From Phialocephala subalpina (lineage: Eukaryota; Ascomycota; Leotiomycetes; Helotiales; Mollisiaceae), in the NCBI GenBank assembly GCA_900073065.1, contig FJOG01000015.1, positions 939,791 through 1,003,790 of the forward strand: DNA of 64,000 nucleotides, given 5' to 3'. The position numbers and the translations under genes were made by a program. The notes below the pieces were generated by a model, which saw nothing but the letters and a program-made list of their open reading frames with translations, was not told the DNA's origin and did no database searches. This document shows positions 44,072 through 57,746 of the stretch, one piece after another (position 1 is the stretch's first letter; each line of letters starts with the position of its first letter).

Positions 44072-47000
44072 TTATACAGTAATACCCTCCAACATCTCCT
44101 TAAGAACAGGACTCTGCGTGAGTCTGAACGCCTCCTTCAAATACTCATCCTGCAACGAGAACGGTTTCGCCATCACATTGGGCACCCATCTCCCAGCAAG
44201 GCGATCAGGATGAATATTATCTTCTGTGATTCTCTGCTCCAAGAACTTGCGGTATGAGACGACTCCAGGTCTAAGATGAGTAGAGTGGAACGGGACATCG
44301 ATACCCTTGAGAGGAATCGTTGCGATACCGCGAGCAAGTTGAAGCGGCCGGCGAAGCTTGTTGGATTGAGCAACGAAGGTAGCAATGAGGTCGCCGAGTT
44401 CCGTGTCGCATGGCTCATCGGAGGAGAGGACTTCGCTGACGAGTTCGGCGCGGTTGGTGGCCTTGGAGAGATGGTTGAGGATTTCGCCCATCACGTAGAG
44501 ATTTTGGAGACTGCCGGCGCAGACGTATTGCTCGCCCTCGACGTTGAAGTTGACGATCTCGAGGAGGACGCCGCTTTCGTCGGCGATCATCTTGACCAAG
44601 CAGCGAAGAGCTTGCTCGTCGAAGACTGCAGTTGTGTTAGATGGACGCAACGATTGACTGGAGGAAGGAGACTTACATTTTCCAACTCGCTTGGGGTTGA
44701 CTGCCACCATGGAGAAGTTGGTCTCGCCAAATTCATCTCTCTCCATGGAGACTTGCATGGTAAGACCACGGTAGAAGACGACGTCCATCAAAGTCTTGAT
44801 TGACATGAAACCTGAGAAAGCAGACAGAGAGCCGTACTCTCCCAGAGAGTGACCAGCATAGACTGCTGTATCCTGGATGACTCCCTTGGATCGCATATCC
44901 TCGAAGGTAGCCTTCTGCAGTAGGAGGATAGATGGCTGAGCAAACTGGGTCGAGAAGAGTAGGCCACGGGCCTCAGAGAAAGTGTATGATCTCGACTCAC
45001 GAGTCAGACCTTGGAGGATCTGCTTGGTGACCAAAGATCCATCCGGCTGAGGTACATCAATTGTCATGGCCAGGTAGTTTTCTCTGATCTTGCGACCTCG
45101 CTTTCCTCCGAAGTGGACAGTCAGGGTCTTTGGGTTGTTTCGGACGATATCCAGGATGGACCACCCATACTTATCCAAGAGATAGGCATCGACCTCGTCC
45201 CAAATGGCCTTGGCGACAGGGCTGTTGTTGTACAGGTCCATACCCATACCTTGAGACTGACTGCCTTGTCCAGTGAAGACGTAGGCAGTAGTTGCTTGCT
45301 CGATCTCAGCGCTGGCATCCAAAACCATGTCATCAGTGTCCTTCTTGAAGGCAGTGATCTTGAAGATCATGCGACCTTCAATCATGCCAGTATGTCGGAA
45401 ACGGACAGTGAGTCTATCAGATGGCAAGACCATACCAGTGAAAGTGGCAGAGAATTGTCGGAATCGAAGTCGGTCACCATCCCCACCAAGGTGTTCAAGA
45501 ACGCCAGCTGCTATAGCTGAGGTGTACATGCCGTGAGTGATGGTACCTGGAAGTTCAACCCATTCGGAGAAGATCGGTGAGACGTGGATGGGGTTGTAAT
45601 CCTTGGACACACGAGCATACATCTCGTTGCTTCCTGGAACTTGCACCTCGAGAGAGGAGTCTCCAGACCATCCTGGGTTCTTGAGGCTGGTGCGGGCAAC
45701 AGTGGACGTTCCCTTGCGCTCGAGAAAATCCATGACTGGGTTGCCAAAGCATTCGCCAGTCATGAACTTGATCGCACCAATCTCGTGCAGCTCATCGTTG
45801 CCATACTTCTCGAAAACTTGTCCAGTAACAGCCATGCTTCTGAAAGCATTCCTGCCCTTCCAAGAAACGTTCGTCTGTGGTCTGAAGAGAAGCGACTTTC
45901 CGACAAGCGATTCGGAGGAGTTCCTTGGCACGAACCAGGCACGGTTGCGGAGGACGGCATCGTCTTGAGCCGAGGTGATTTGAACAAGCATCTCTGGCTC
46001 TCGAGTCTGCTTAAAGGTAGAGTGGAAATCGTCGAAAGAGCCTCTGAAGAGGAAGGTTGACGTTACAGCCATGATCGACTTACCGGAACGCTCGATTATG
46101 GCTTCAACGACCACGTACTTGCCGGCATCTTCAATGTAGACGGCCTTGACCTTCGAGTATGCGGATACGACATCTCCAATGCGAAGAGGCTGAGCGCCTT
46201 CGCAGTACTTGAAAGTGTTCGATTGATGGACCAAGCGGAGAAGGTCTCCATCAATGTCCCTCAAGACCAAGGGTTTTGTTACCACGTCCCAGGCCACGAC
46301 GATGCCAATGCTGATGGGGAAAACATCACCACTGGAGAACATAGTCTCACCGTGAGGGTATGACAAGCCAACTGTAGACACCAAGTCCTGGAGCATCTTG
46401 CGAGTGAGTGTTGTCTCCTGCCCCTGGAAGCGGGAATGTACGTTGAGGGATCGGTCAATGTCCTCACCAAACCACAGCTTGCTGTAGAAGGACTTGATGC
46501 GAAGGTTGCGTTGATCCATGACCTCGCTCAATCCGAATGGAGTCATGAGGGGGTTGTAATTGTACCTGAATTCAAGGACAATGGGAGTTGAGCTGTATGC
46601 ACTTGGCTGGTGAAGCTCAACCGTGATCTTGTCATCTCGAGATACCTCAATTTTCATGAGAGATTGAGCTCCGGTACTATCCTCCGATGTTCGTGAAAGT
46701 GTGTTTGTATCCTGGTCAAAGTGCAAGAGAGAGGTTCCTTCTGGGCTGTCTTGCAAGAGACGAGCGAAAGGACTCGGCTTTCGGTCGTGGCCTTGTAGGA
46801 TGAATTTGTCAGAGAACAACGCTTGTACGGACTTTGGCGTAGTTGGTGACCAAGAGATGAGAGACATCTCCGAACCTTCTGAACATGGCGTGCAAGATCC
46901 AGACTCGGGATAGAACTCCCGTCGGATCATCTCGACATGTGCCTTCGCAATAGCATCGAGAATGTCCTTGGCAGACTCGTCAGTCTTGCCCATCTTAGAG

Positions 47001-50000
47001 TATCGAGCAGCGACGGGGCCGTGTAAGATGCAGACTCTGCCAGCATCTTGTCCAATAACTGCATCAACATCTTCAGATTGCCACAGAGAATCCTTCTTGA
47101 AGTATGTCTCGAAATCGTCGTCCAAAGCAGGGATAAAGTTCACAGGCTTGGATCCTCGGGCCTTGCATCTGTGTAGGAAGAAGGTGACATCTTCAGGATT
47201 CAGGATGTTGTCTTCGGCTTCAGGGCAAGCCGAAAGGAAGTCGCTGAGGAATGTGAAGGGGTCTTCGATGGTCGACGCTGGGATCTCAATTGATCGTGAT
47301 GAAGCTGGCAGTCTTTCCAGGACTCGAGCAGCAAAGTCGGTAACGAATCTGGAGTAGGATGCATCGACCCATCGCTTTTGGTGAGCCACATACATTAAAT
47401 CAATTAGACGCGCGAGAACCTCCCCGTAGGTCATGTCCTCCAAGTCAACCACCTCTCCGTCGGCATCCTGACCAAACCATGGTTTGGCATAATCGGCATT
47501 GAGCTTACGGATGATGTACTCGCGCTTCTGCTTGAGCTTCGCGACGCGATCTTTGCGTGGCAGACCGAAGATGGCTTTGTCTAGTTCTGCCCAGAGTAAT
47601 ACGCCTCTTGTTGCAATTTTGTGAATGGGCTAAAGATGGAAGGCATTAGCAATTGTCCGCAGAAATAAGTAAAGAATTGACAAGCAAAATGTCCCATGAA
47701 AACGGGAACAATCTGCCGCCTGGGTTTATCACTTACTTGGCCCATTTCGGAAATACATGTGATAATTCCACCCGTTGGTCCATTATATGTACCCTCCCAG
47801 TCATCATCGACAACACCTGGAGCTTCGTAAATCAAGTCCTTTGCTTGTAGCGACGTGTGCGCTTCACGAGCAACCATCATGCGACTACCAAGCAGAACAC
47901 CATCGAAAGGCATCAATGGTGTCATTCCGCCGAATCGCTGCGTCCATGTTCCGGTCAGATACGGATAGGTGTCATCGCTGCTTCCGAAACCACTTCCCGC
48001 GACGAGAATCAGGTTGTTGCACTTTCGTATAGCGCTATATGTACTGAGGATAGGTGCATGGAAGTCCTCATAGGAGTGGTGACCTCCACCTCGTCCGCCA
48101 GTCCATTGGAGAATGATGGGGAATTCGGGGTGGGCTTGCGCGATGTCAATGACCTGCTTGATTGCAGCGATGGATCCTGGCTTGAATGCGATGTGCTTCA
48201 ATCCCAAGGTGCTGATATACTCGGATACAATGGCAGAAGAGGGGACGCCGGCGCCGATCGTCAAACCGTCAATTGGAATACCGCTGCCGCTCTGGGCGAA
48301 CTTCTTAAGAAGTGCAATCTGCCAAGCGAGGGTGTGAGGGCTGGCGTATATTAGGTTGCAGGTGATGCCTCGTCCACGTGGGACACTTGCGACGACCTTG
48401 GCGATGGCAGCAGACATCGACTCTGCGTTGTGGTAGCCGCCTCCGGCCATCTCGATGTGGTATCCTGCGTTCATGACGGACGAGACGAAGTCCCAGGGAA
48501 CCGTTGTGGGGGTCATACCTATTGAATCTCGGAGTCAGTATACTACCTTCAGGCGTAGAAGGGAGTCCCAGGAGTAGTGGGACATTTGTGTGTTTAAACT
48601 TACCTCCGACCATGACCGGCGGTGTACCTAGGAGTCTACTCAATTTTGTATCGAGCATGGCCTCACCCAGGTCTGACTGCATGATTCCTGGCTGGAACTT
48701 CCTGCCCCAGCTCTCCAACTCAGTCGACGAGGCAAGCAGGCGGGGAGAGAAGAGATCAGATTTACTTCCAATCTCCTTGTCCCGAACCTCGAACTCGCTG
48801 CCGATGATGACTCGGACTCCATGGCCATCCTTGTTCTTGAAGGTCAACTCTCCAATTCCACCTCCTGCGAGCACAATGATATGTGTCGCATTTGGGAAAT
48901 CAGTTGCTGTGGGCCAGTCGCCGAGCTCACAGGTGATGGCGTCCACTAAGATGTTAATGACATTAGTGTTGCCAAGCTCCCTGAGATCTCTGCCAGTCTT
49001 GCTATGGTAGACTGGGATCATGAGTTGCTCTGCGTTGATGGACTTGGATGCCAAATCCCTCTTGATCCTGATGGCCGCATCCTTGAGATGTCCTGTGTGG
49101 AATGGGGCGCTGATGGGAAGGAATTGATGGTTGATGACTGGCTTGCGCTTGCTGTGGGGTATCTTGTCCTGATCGAGTTCGGCATCTGCTTTCAAAGAGC
49201 GGAAGAGGCTGTTGAGGTGCACCAGCGAACTTGCTGGGCCGGCAACAACAAAGTTGTCACGGGCGTTTGCAAGTGCAAGGTACAGCTTCTCGTGGTTGGC
49301 CAAGGTCTTGTTGGTTTTGGCGATGATTGCTTCGATTTGTGATCGTTGGATCCCACGAACTGACAGCATGCATGAAGGACGACCTTCGCCGTTTTCCAAG
49401 CATTCTCGGGTTAAGTCAGCTGGGATCGATGATCTTGGTGATCTCTGATGAGATTCATAGCCGATCCAGAAGAGAATCTCGACTGCCAATTTGGCGGCAT
49501 CGTAGAATGATTCCCAAGAGTCGGAAAGTGCGATGGCAGCTGCGACAACGATGCCTTGAGAATGTCCAGTGGTACCATTGAGGAGAGATCGCATCTCACC
49601 AGGTGTCTTGCCCAACACTTTGCATTGCACTGCGTAGTGTGCGAGACCCAACAGTCCGAGGATGGGGAAGCTCACCGCTGCTGTCGAGACAAAGTCTCGG
49701 TCTGGTATTGTGTTGGCGTTCTTCATCCATGCCTCGACATCGATGTAGCGACCATAGTAGTAGTCACGGGTTGCTGGCAGCCGCGATAGTTCGTGGAGAA
49801 GCGGTGCAGTGGCGGCTATCAGATCGCTGAGTATTGGGGTATATGTTGCATAGAGCTCGAATAACTCCTTGGCACATATGGGATTCGATGTGCCTTGCCC
49901 ACCGAAAACTGTGAACATTTGTGCCTGGCCATGTTCAGCAGACTCGAACAGTGCGCTCTCCTTCGTGTTCGATGCTCCACAGATCGACCAAGCTGTGAAG

Positions 50001-50413
50001 TATGTCTTGAGCAACAGCCGTCTCACGCTGGAGGTGATTTGTAATTGGATGAGGAGGGAGTGGATGTCGGTATCGATCAAAAACTCTCTTTCGAAAGATT
50101 GAAGCAAAGACTCGATCGCCGACACCGGTAAACTGTTGTTGAGAAGGAATTGAAGGTATTGAAGCGTGAGCTCCGCCGCCGAACAAGGTTCGTCATCAAA
50201 ACTTCCGCGCGATAATGAATCTAGGAAAAGATCTTTTTGGTGCTTGAGGAGATCGGAGGACTCCAATCTGATGGAGAGGGTGTGTCGAATATCTTTATAA
50301 ACGAGAGGCAGCTCAGTATCCATTACAGTCGCATGATCGGACTCGTCGACGGTAGATGGAGCTTTGCTAGTGAAGAAAGGGGAGATCACGACTTCGGAGG
50401 TGGTGGAAGACAT
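44072..50413 (-). CDS. fas1: fatty acid synthase subunit beta
   Basis: This is the beta subunit of the fungal type I FAS dodecamer, 2032 residues. Four exons (48604-50413, 47737-48518, 44677-47629, 44072-44625) join in frame; introns are 85, 107 and 51 bp. The last intron is stop-free and a multiple of three, but it interrupts a conserved block, so I splice it. Domain order: acetyltransferase ([10 protein letters not shown], near residue 285), enoyl reductase ([25 protein letters not shown] near 748), dehydratase with hot-dog folds ([10 protein letters not shown] near 1563) and malonyl/palmitoyl transferase ([12 protein letters not shown] near 1790). All active-site motifs I looked for are present. 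The N-terminal ~120 residues match my recollection of housekeeping fungal FAS beta poorly. The partner alpha gene is head-to-head. Confidence 0.95.
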
Positions 50414-51373
50414 GTTGATCTCAGATGAAGGTGTTGATCATCTGGTGTGTCCGACAACGAAAAGAAATTGAATTTGGAAGAGAGCGTGGGTATTTCTTTG
50501 GCGGACTTCCAGTTATGATCTTTCCAACGTCGTGCTGCAAGAGATATGAGAGTGGGTATGAATGGGTATGGTAGACATGTGCAGCAGTTTCTACTTATTA
50601 TCCAGTAATTGTTATTCTGCATTTTGGATTTATCTTCCGGCCTTTGCGGACCGTAGGCGAATTTGCTTGTTTTGCTTCACATGTTGCGCTCCCACAGTAG
50701 TGGAAAATGTCACGGCCTATTTTTACGTCGGACTCTGTGGTGTTGAGCGGTGGCTTGGCTGGACAGGTACCTCAGTAAGCAGGCGTTCGTGGGTTGAGGC
50801 TGTGAAGGGAGTACTATGGTGTCACGTGCTGCTGACGTTGGTCAAGGTACCTACCCCGGGGATCAAAATTTCGACTGTGCTGGGGCGCAAGTGCTTCTGA
50901 AAAATTAATTCGCCAGGTAGTCTTAGCAGTAGGATCTGGAGAAGTTTCATCCAGTGCGTGCTGCAATGTTGTTTGCTCCTCGGCGAATATCCGATATCCG
51001 GGAAATTGCGGCTGAGGGATCGCGCTCCGCGAGCCAAGTGGCCCGTGGTGGATTAATTATAGCATCAGCACGCTTATGGAGCATTTGAGTACGGACTCCG
51101 TCAAATATTCATATCATGAATGCATGCTGGTCGGTACTTGATAAGGATTTCCTATACATGTGTGGGTTATCTATCTAGCTGTAGCCATTCCGTCGTTTTG
51201 AACCTCATTCACCCCTCACACTTTATCATCCCTTCATAACAGACCAGCGAACACGTGAAGCAAAGGCTGGACTGGCCATGATATATTGAGCACGTTCTTT
51301 CGATCACGTTTCAGTTTTCAATCTTCTTCTCATTTAGTTCGCAGTCTAGTCATTGTCGCTCAAAATATCAAGC
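50414..51373. promoter_or_regulatory. shared divergent promoter of FAS beta and FAS alpha
   Basis: These 960 bp separate the two FAS start codons and must carry both promoters, allowing joint control. Two CACGTG palindromes are present (50823-50828 and 51252-51257). In yeast, basic helix-loop-helix factors act on FAS promoters through similar E-box elements. However, CACGTG recurs elsewhere in this window, so its significance here is weak. No gene is seen inside. Confidence 0.6.
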
Positions 51374-54300
51374 ATGGCTCGCCAATCTCGTGCCGTTGAG
51401 ACTTCAGCCAGCAACAACTCAGTCACGCAAGATCAGGCACGAGCACGAAAGCTCTTAATTGAGCTTCTATCGTAAGTATCCATTCAGCTCATCGAAACTG
51501 CTTCGCTAACGAGCAATAGATATCAATTCGCATTCCCGGTCAGATGGTGAGAAACTCCATTTTCACTCCTCAAAACAGAAACTCCTTACAAAAGGAACCA
51601 CCCAAAACAGAAACTAATCATACTTCAAAATTTAGGATTGAGACACAAGATGAATTCTCTCATCGACCAGAGAACATCCAAAGATACGTGGAAGTCGGAC
51701 CTGCAAAGATCCTTTCCACAATGGCCAAGAAGACGGTAACCGCACACTCGTCACAAGCGCCATCGCGTTCGTCACAATATCAATTCTTGTCATCCAGTGA
51801 TAACAAGGAGGATATTTACTACCAATACCCAGAAGAGGAGGAGCCTGTCGCGGCAGCAGAGAGCACGCCCGCTCCATCTGTGCCAGTCGTAGAGGCCGTG
51901 GCGAGCGTGCAAACTGCAGTCGCTACTGTCACTGCGTCCGCATCAGTCTCTGCTCCGGCTGCTGCGGCACCAGAGATTCCACTATCTGCTTCACATGTGG
52001 TTTTGGCCCTCACGGCTCAGAAGCTGAAGAAGCCATTTGACAGCGTCTCTACACAGAAGACGATCCGAGAGCTGTCAGGAGGTATGTACCGACTTCCCTT
52101 TTCAAATTATGATCATTAATCCATTTTCAGGAAAATCAACCCTCCAGAACGAGCTCATCGGTGACCTCGGAGCCGAATTTGGCAACCTGCCAGATGGCTC
52201 CGAAGATCTCACACTCGAGGCACTCGGAGAAGCCCTCCAAGGAAACTTCTCCGGCAAGCCAGGCAAGCAATTATCAGCCCTGATGTCCAAATTCACATCC
52301 AGCAAAATGCCTGCCGGATTCAACCAAGGCGCGATCCAAGATCATCTCGGAGTACACTGGGGCCTCAGCAAAGACCATTCCATCATTCCAATCGCTTTTG
52401 CCATCACAGCCGAGCCTGCTGCTCGTCTTGCGAACGCTGACGCTGCGAAGGAGTTCTTGAATGGACTCATTCCGAGATATGCTTCATTCGCTGGTATCTC
52501 TCTCACACCTGGTGGATCGGGCGGTGGATCGAGCGCGTCTGCGACGGCGATGGTTGATTCTGCGAGCTTGGATGCGCTGAAGAAGGAGCAGAGGGATTAT
52601 CATATGAAGCAATTTGACTTGCTCGCCAAGCATCTGGGTATTGATGATCTTCAGGGGGGTAGCAAGCTTGAAGCTGCGAAAGCAGCTGAGGAGGAGCTTG
52701 AGAAGACCCTCAGCCAGTGGACTTCTGAGTTTGATGAGCAGTTCTTTGCTGGCATTCAATCCGCTTTCGATGTTCGAAAGGGTCGCACATATGACTCCTC
52801 ATGGAACTGGGTGCGAGAGGAACTCATCCGATTGTTCAACGATATCGAAGCCGGAAAGGTCGAGGCCAACATCCTGGGAGCTGATGACCGTTTGTTGAAT
52901 GTCCTCAACAAGTGGGAGCCAAGTTGCTCTAGCATGGTCGACTACCTCACATCCGAGCTCGCCGACCCTCAAATGCAAGCTTTCGGACGAGAGATCTCTC
53001 GCTTAGGATCTCGCACACTCGGTGAAGACCCAACTTTCAGATACGCCTTGCCATCTTTGGCGCCAAAGACAACTATCACTCCAGGAGGAACGATCGAGTA
53101 TGCAGAAGTCCCTCGAAAGATCAGCAACTACAGCCGATTGGTCAAGCACGGCCGCAAGAATGCTGCAGGCGAGTTGATCCCTTTCGTTCACATTCGCAAG
53201 CGAGAAGGTACACAGGCTTGGAAATACGACGCCGCATCATCTTCTCTTCTTCTTCGGACTCTCGAGGCTGGTACTGGCTTGGGTCTTACCTTCGCTGGCA
53301 AGACCGTTCTCGTCACAGGTGCTGGCAAAGGCTCCATCGGCGCTGAAGTCGTGAAGGGTCTCCTTTCCGGTGGTGCCAGAGTCACCGTTACTACCAGTCG
53401 AGCGGTCTCCAGCACGGCGAAGTTCTTCCAGCAGATGTACCGCAAGTATGGCGCCCGCGAAGCATCACTAACTGTTCTCCCATTCAACCAGAGCAGCAAG
53501 AAGGATTGCGAGGCATTGATCGCTCATATCTATGGTCCTAACTCACCTACTGGCGGCGATCTTGACTACATTCTGCCTTTCGCAGCCATTCCAGAAGCCG
53601 GAGAGCTCGATAGCTTGGACGGCAAGTCCGAGCTTGCGCACAGAGCTATGCTTACCAATGTCCTGAGACTTTTAGGAGCTGTTCGCAAGGAGAAAGACGA
53701 ACGCGGAATCGACACCAGACCAACGAATGTCATTCTCCCACTTTCACCAAATCACGGCACTTTTGGTGGCGATGGACTTTACGCCGAATCGAAGCTCGGT
53801 CTTGAGACCCTCTTCAACCGTTTCTACTCCGAGAGCTGGTCCACATACATCACCATCTGTGGTGCAGTCATCGGCTGGACTCGAGGAACCGGCCTCATGA
53901 GCGGAAACAATATCGTCGCTGAAGCTGTCGAGAAGCAAGGCGTGATCACCTTCTCTCAGCCAGAAATGGCGTTCAACATCCTCGCTCTCATGACTCCGTC
54001 CATCTCTTCCATTTGCGAAGATGACCCAGTGTATGCCGATCTGACCGGCTGCCTTGACTTCGTCACTGATCTCAAGGGGGAGATCTCGACCGCTAGAACT
54101 GCCATCTCAGATGAGAGCAGACTCCGCAAAGCTCTTGTCGAAGAGAACTCTCGCCAACACCAGATCCTCGCCGGTCCCAGCGCTCAAGTCGCAAAAACCA
54201 ACATCGCCAGCACGAAAGTCCGACGCGCAAATCTGGGCATGAACTTCCCCAATCTCGCTAGCTACGAGGATCTTACCGGCAACCTCCAATCTCTGGAAGG

Positions 54301-57133
54301 CATGGTCGACTTATCGCGCACCGTCGTCGTTGTCGGATTCTCTGATCTTAGTCCCTGGGGCAGTACCAGAACCCGCTGGGAGATGGAGCACCAGGGCGAG
54401 TTCTCCATCGAAGGATACGTCGAAATGGCCTGGATTATGGGCTTGGTGAAGCACTTCGAGGGTGATATCAAGGGCAAGTCTTATGTTGGATGGGTCGATA
54501 CTAAGACCAATGAACCTGTCAGAGATGATGAGTTCAAGGCCAAGTACTCGGAGTATATCATGAGCCATACTGGTTTGCGATTTATCGAGCCTGAGGGACT
54601 TGGTGGGTATGATCCTAAACGCAAGGAATTCTTACACGAAGTCGCTGTTGAGGAGGATCTTCCTCCTTTCGAGAGCTCCAGGGCTACAGCTGAAGCGTTC
54701 AAGCTTAGGCATGGCGACAAGGTCAACATTTCTCCGATCGCTGGCTCGGATGACTACATTGTCCGTGTCTTGCGTGGTGCTCACTTCTTGGTTCCCAAAG
54801 CTACTTCCTTCGATCGACAAGTAGCAGGTCAGCTCCCAACTGGTTGGGATCCTGTTCGCTATGGAATCCCCGAAGACATCGTCCAACAAGTCGACCCCAT
54901 AACCCTCTACGCCCTCTGCTGCGTCTCCGAAGCCCTCCTCTCAGCCGGCATCAAAGACCCCTACGAATTCTACAAACACATCCACGTCTCCGAACTCGCC
55001 ATCTGCCTTGGCACCGGTGCGGGTTCCTTGTTGGCCATGCGCGGCGTCTACCGAGACCGCTATCTCGATCGCCCCGTCCAGTCCGACATCCTGCAAGAAT
55101 CTTTCTTGAATACAATGGGAGCTTGGATCAACATGCTTTTACTCTCCTCAACCGGAACGATAAAATCCCCAGTCGGAGCATGCGCTACTGCTATCGAGTC
55201 TTTGGATATTGGATGTGAAGCTATCAAGAGTGGAAACTCAAAGATAGCGTTTGTTGGAGGCTGTGATGATTTCCAAGAAGAGATGTCCTATGAATTCGCC
55301 AAGATGAAAGCAACTGCCTCCTCAGCTGACGAACTCGACAAAGGACGCTTGCCATCCGAGATGTCTCGTCCATCCGTCACTTCCCGATCTGGCTTCGTGG
55401 AGTCTGCTGGCTGTGGTGCACAAATCATCATGAGTGCAGAAGTAGCATTGGAGATGGGATTACCAATCTACGGCATCGTCGCATACACACAAATGGCATC
55501 CGACAAAATCGGTCGCTCAGTCCCCGCTCCCGGTCAAGGAATCCTCACCGCTGCAAAGGAATCCTCCTCAGCCTACGATTCCGACCTTCTCGATCTCGAA
55601 TTCCGCCGTCGCCATCTCAAAGAATCCGTTGCTCAAATCAAGAAATCTCACCAAGCCCGTTTGGCAAGAATGCAATCCCGCCCTGAATGGTCCGACAAAA
55701 TGCTCCACGAAATCGAATCCGCCACCGCTTGCAAGTTGAAACTCGCCCAACAAATGTGGGGCAACGACATCCGACTCCAAGACCCTACCATCGGCCCCCT
55801 CAAGGCCTCACTCGCGACCTGGGGACTAACAATAAACGACATCGGCGTCTGTTCAATGCACGGCACCAGCACCAAAGCAAATGATACCAACGAAGCCGAT
55901 GTCATCAACAAACAGATGACACATCTTGGACGAAAACTCGGCAACCCTCTCTTGGCTGTCTGTCAAAAATCCCTAACTGGACATCCCAAAGGTGCAGCAG
56001 GAGCATGGCAATTTAATGGCTGCATGCAAATGCTTCAAACCGGTATCGTGCCCGGAAACTGGAACGCGGATAATATCGACGACCACCTTCGAGAATTCGA
56101 ACACATCGTCTATCCCCGGGACGCTATCCACATGAGCGAGGTTCGCGCCACGATGCTCACTTCTTTCGGATTCGGTCAGAAAGGAGGAATCACGATCGCT
56201 ATTCATCCCAAATACTTGTACACAGTCATCACGAGCGATGTGTATGAAGAATACCGCCAAAAGGTGACCAAAAGACAGAGGAAAGCCAACACCGCATTCG
56301 TCAAAGGTCTCATGACGAACTCTATCTTCAAGGCGAAAGACCACTCACCCTGGGATTCCGGCGACGCTGCGTTAACAAAAGCACTTCTCGACCCTAACGC
56401 TCGCGCTTCGAACGCAAATATTCTTAACGAATTCAAGATCAATGATCCTGCTTCCGCTGTACCGAAAGATCCCTCGCTCATCCGGCCCATATCTCGCCTC
56501 TCTCGCTCCAGCTCTTCATCTTCAATCCACAGATCGTTGATGGATATCTCAGAAACAGGCCTCCTATCAGGCATGGTCCAAAACATGCTCGAATCTTCCC
56601 TCCCCTCGCCTTCTAACCCAGGCGTTCACCCTTCATTATCAACATCTGTCGGAGTAGACGTTGAAACCATCTCTTCTATCAACATCGAGAACGACGTTTT
56701 CTTGGAGAGGAATTTCACTGATGCTGAGGTATGTTTTCCCATCCCGCCATTTCTATCCCGAACTTAGAAAAGAGTAATGCTAACACTCCTCACAGCGCGA
56801 ATACTGCGAACGCGCAGTCAACCCCCGCGCCTCCTTCGCAGGCCGCTGGTCCGCGAAAGAAGCTGTTTTCAAGTCTCTCCAAGTCCCGAGTCAGGGGCCG
56901 GGAGCGGGGATGAGGGATATTGAGATTTTGAGCGATGGTGGTGTGCCGAGGGTTCAGGTGAGTCAAAAATCCGTGAATGAGAAGTTGATGCGATACTAAT
57001 ATTTGGGCAGTTCCACGGCAGAGCAAAAGAGATTGCAGAAGCGGAGGGGATCTCGAATGTTCAGATCAGTATTACACATTCTGGGGAGACGGTTACTGCT
57101 GTTGCATTGGCGGCGAAGAGTTTGAAATACTGA
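51374..57133 (+). CDS. fas2: fatty acid synthase subunit alpha
   Basis: This is the alpha subunit of the fungal type I FAS, 1817 residues. Six exons (51374-51471, 51520-51546, 51636-52081, 52131-56728, 56796-56957, 57011-57133) join in frame. Domain order: the end of the malonyl/palmitoyl transferase ([19 protein letters not shown]), an Ala/Pro/Val linker, acyl carrier protein with its phosphopantetheine serine in [12 protein letters not shown] (near 192), ketoreductase ([16 protein letters not shown] near 581; YAESK), ketosynthase (catalytic Cys in [11 protein letters not shown] near 1207; [22 protein letters not shown]) and phosphopantetheinyl transferase ([10 protein letters not shown] near 1697; [16 protein letters not shown]). 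The start [11 protein letters not shown] is unlike the usual RPEVEQELAH-type start of primary fungal alpha subunits. All catalytic motifs are intact. Confidence 0.95.
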
Positions 57134-57746
57134 TTTTCTTGCCTGTCGTGTCATGAATTCGTATTTTCCTTGCTGCAATTTGGATAGGGGTCCGGCGTAT
57201 ATAGGTGTCATTTCTATTTTGCGAGCATAAGTTTTCTTCTGTCGACGTTCATCTATACGGCATGCATGTATTTTGATTCGAGTTTCAGTTGCATTTTCAT
57301 TTTCATTCTCGTTTGTACTGTTCTGATTCGGCAAACGCGATCTTCATGGAAACTAGAATGAGATATATAAATAGAACATATTCATCATGAACCATTGTTT
57401 CAGAGCTGATTGTCCTTGTGCTGCCCAGACATGGCGCATCAAGATGGCTACATGATAGGCTATTTTGCTTGTGAACGTGTGTTGTGTAGAGTGAGAGAAA
57501 CAAGACCTGTCCTCATGATGTGTATTTTAGCGGCGTAAGACCCCGCAATCTGAACGGTCCGGACATTTGGTTCAACAGTGCAAGCGTGAGAATCACGATC
57601 GATGTGAGATATAGTTGCGTAATTGGTCGTTTATCATTGATACATTAGGTTGAGCTCGCATGTATAGCAAGTAGCAATATGTATATACATCATGGGCACA
57701 CCATCTAGCAAGGTATGTTCCTCGGATGCTCAAAATGGCGACTCAT
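57134..57746. other. intergenic between convergent genes
   Basis: 3' flanks of FAS alpha and the sedolisin gene. No coding signal is seen. Confidence 0.5.

Noticed and set aside
44276..44803. Long plus-strand frames opposite FAS beta (also 45584-46060 and 47857-48354)
   Set aside because: These are antisense shadows of a strongly biased coding sequence with no independent features.
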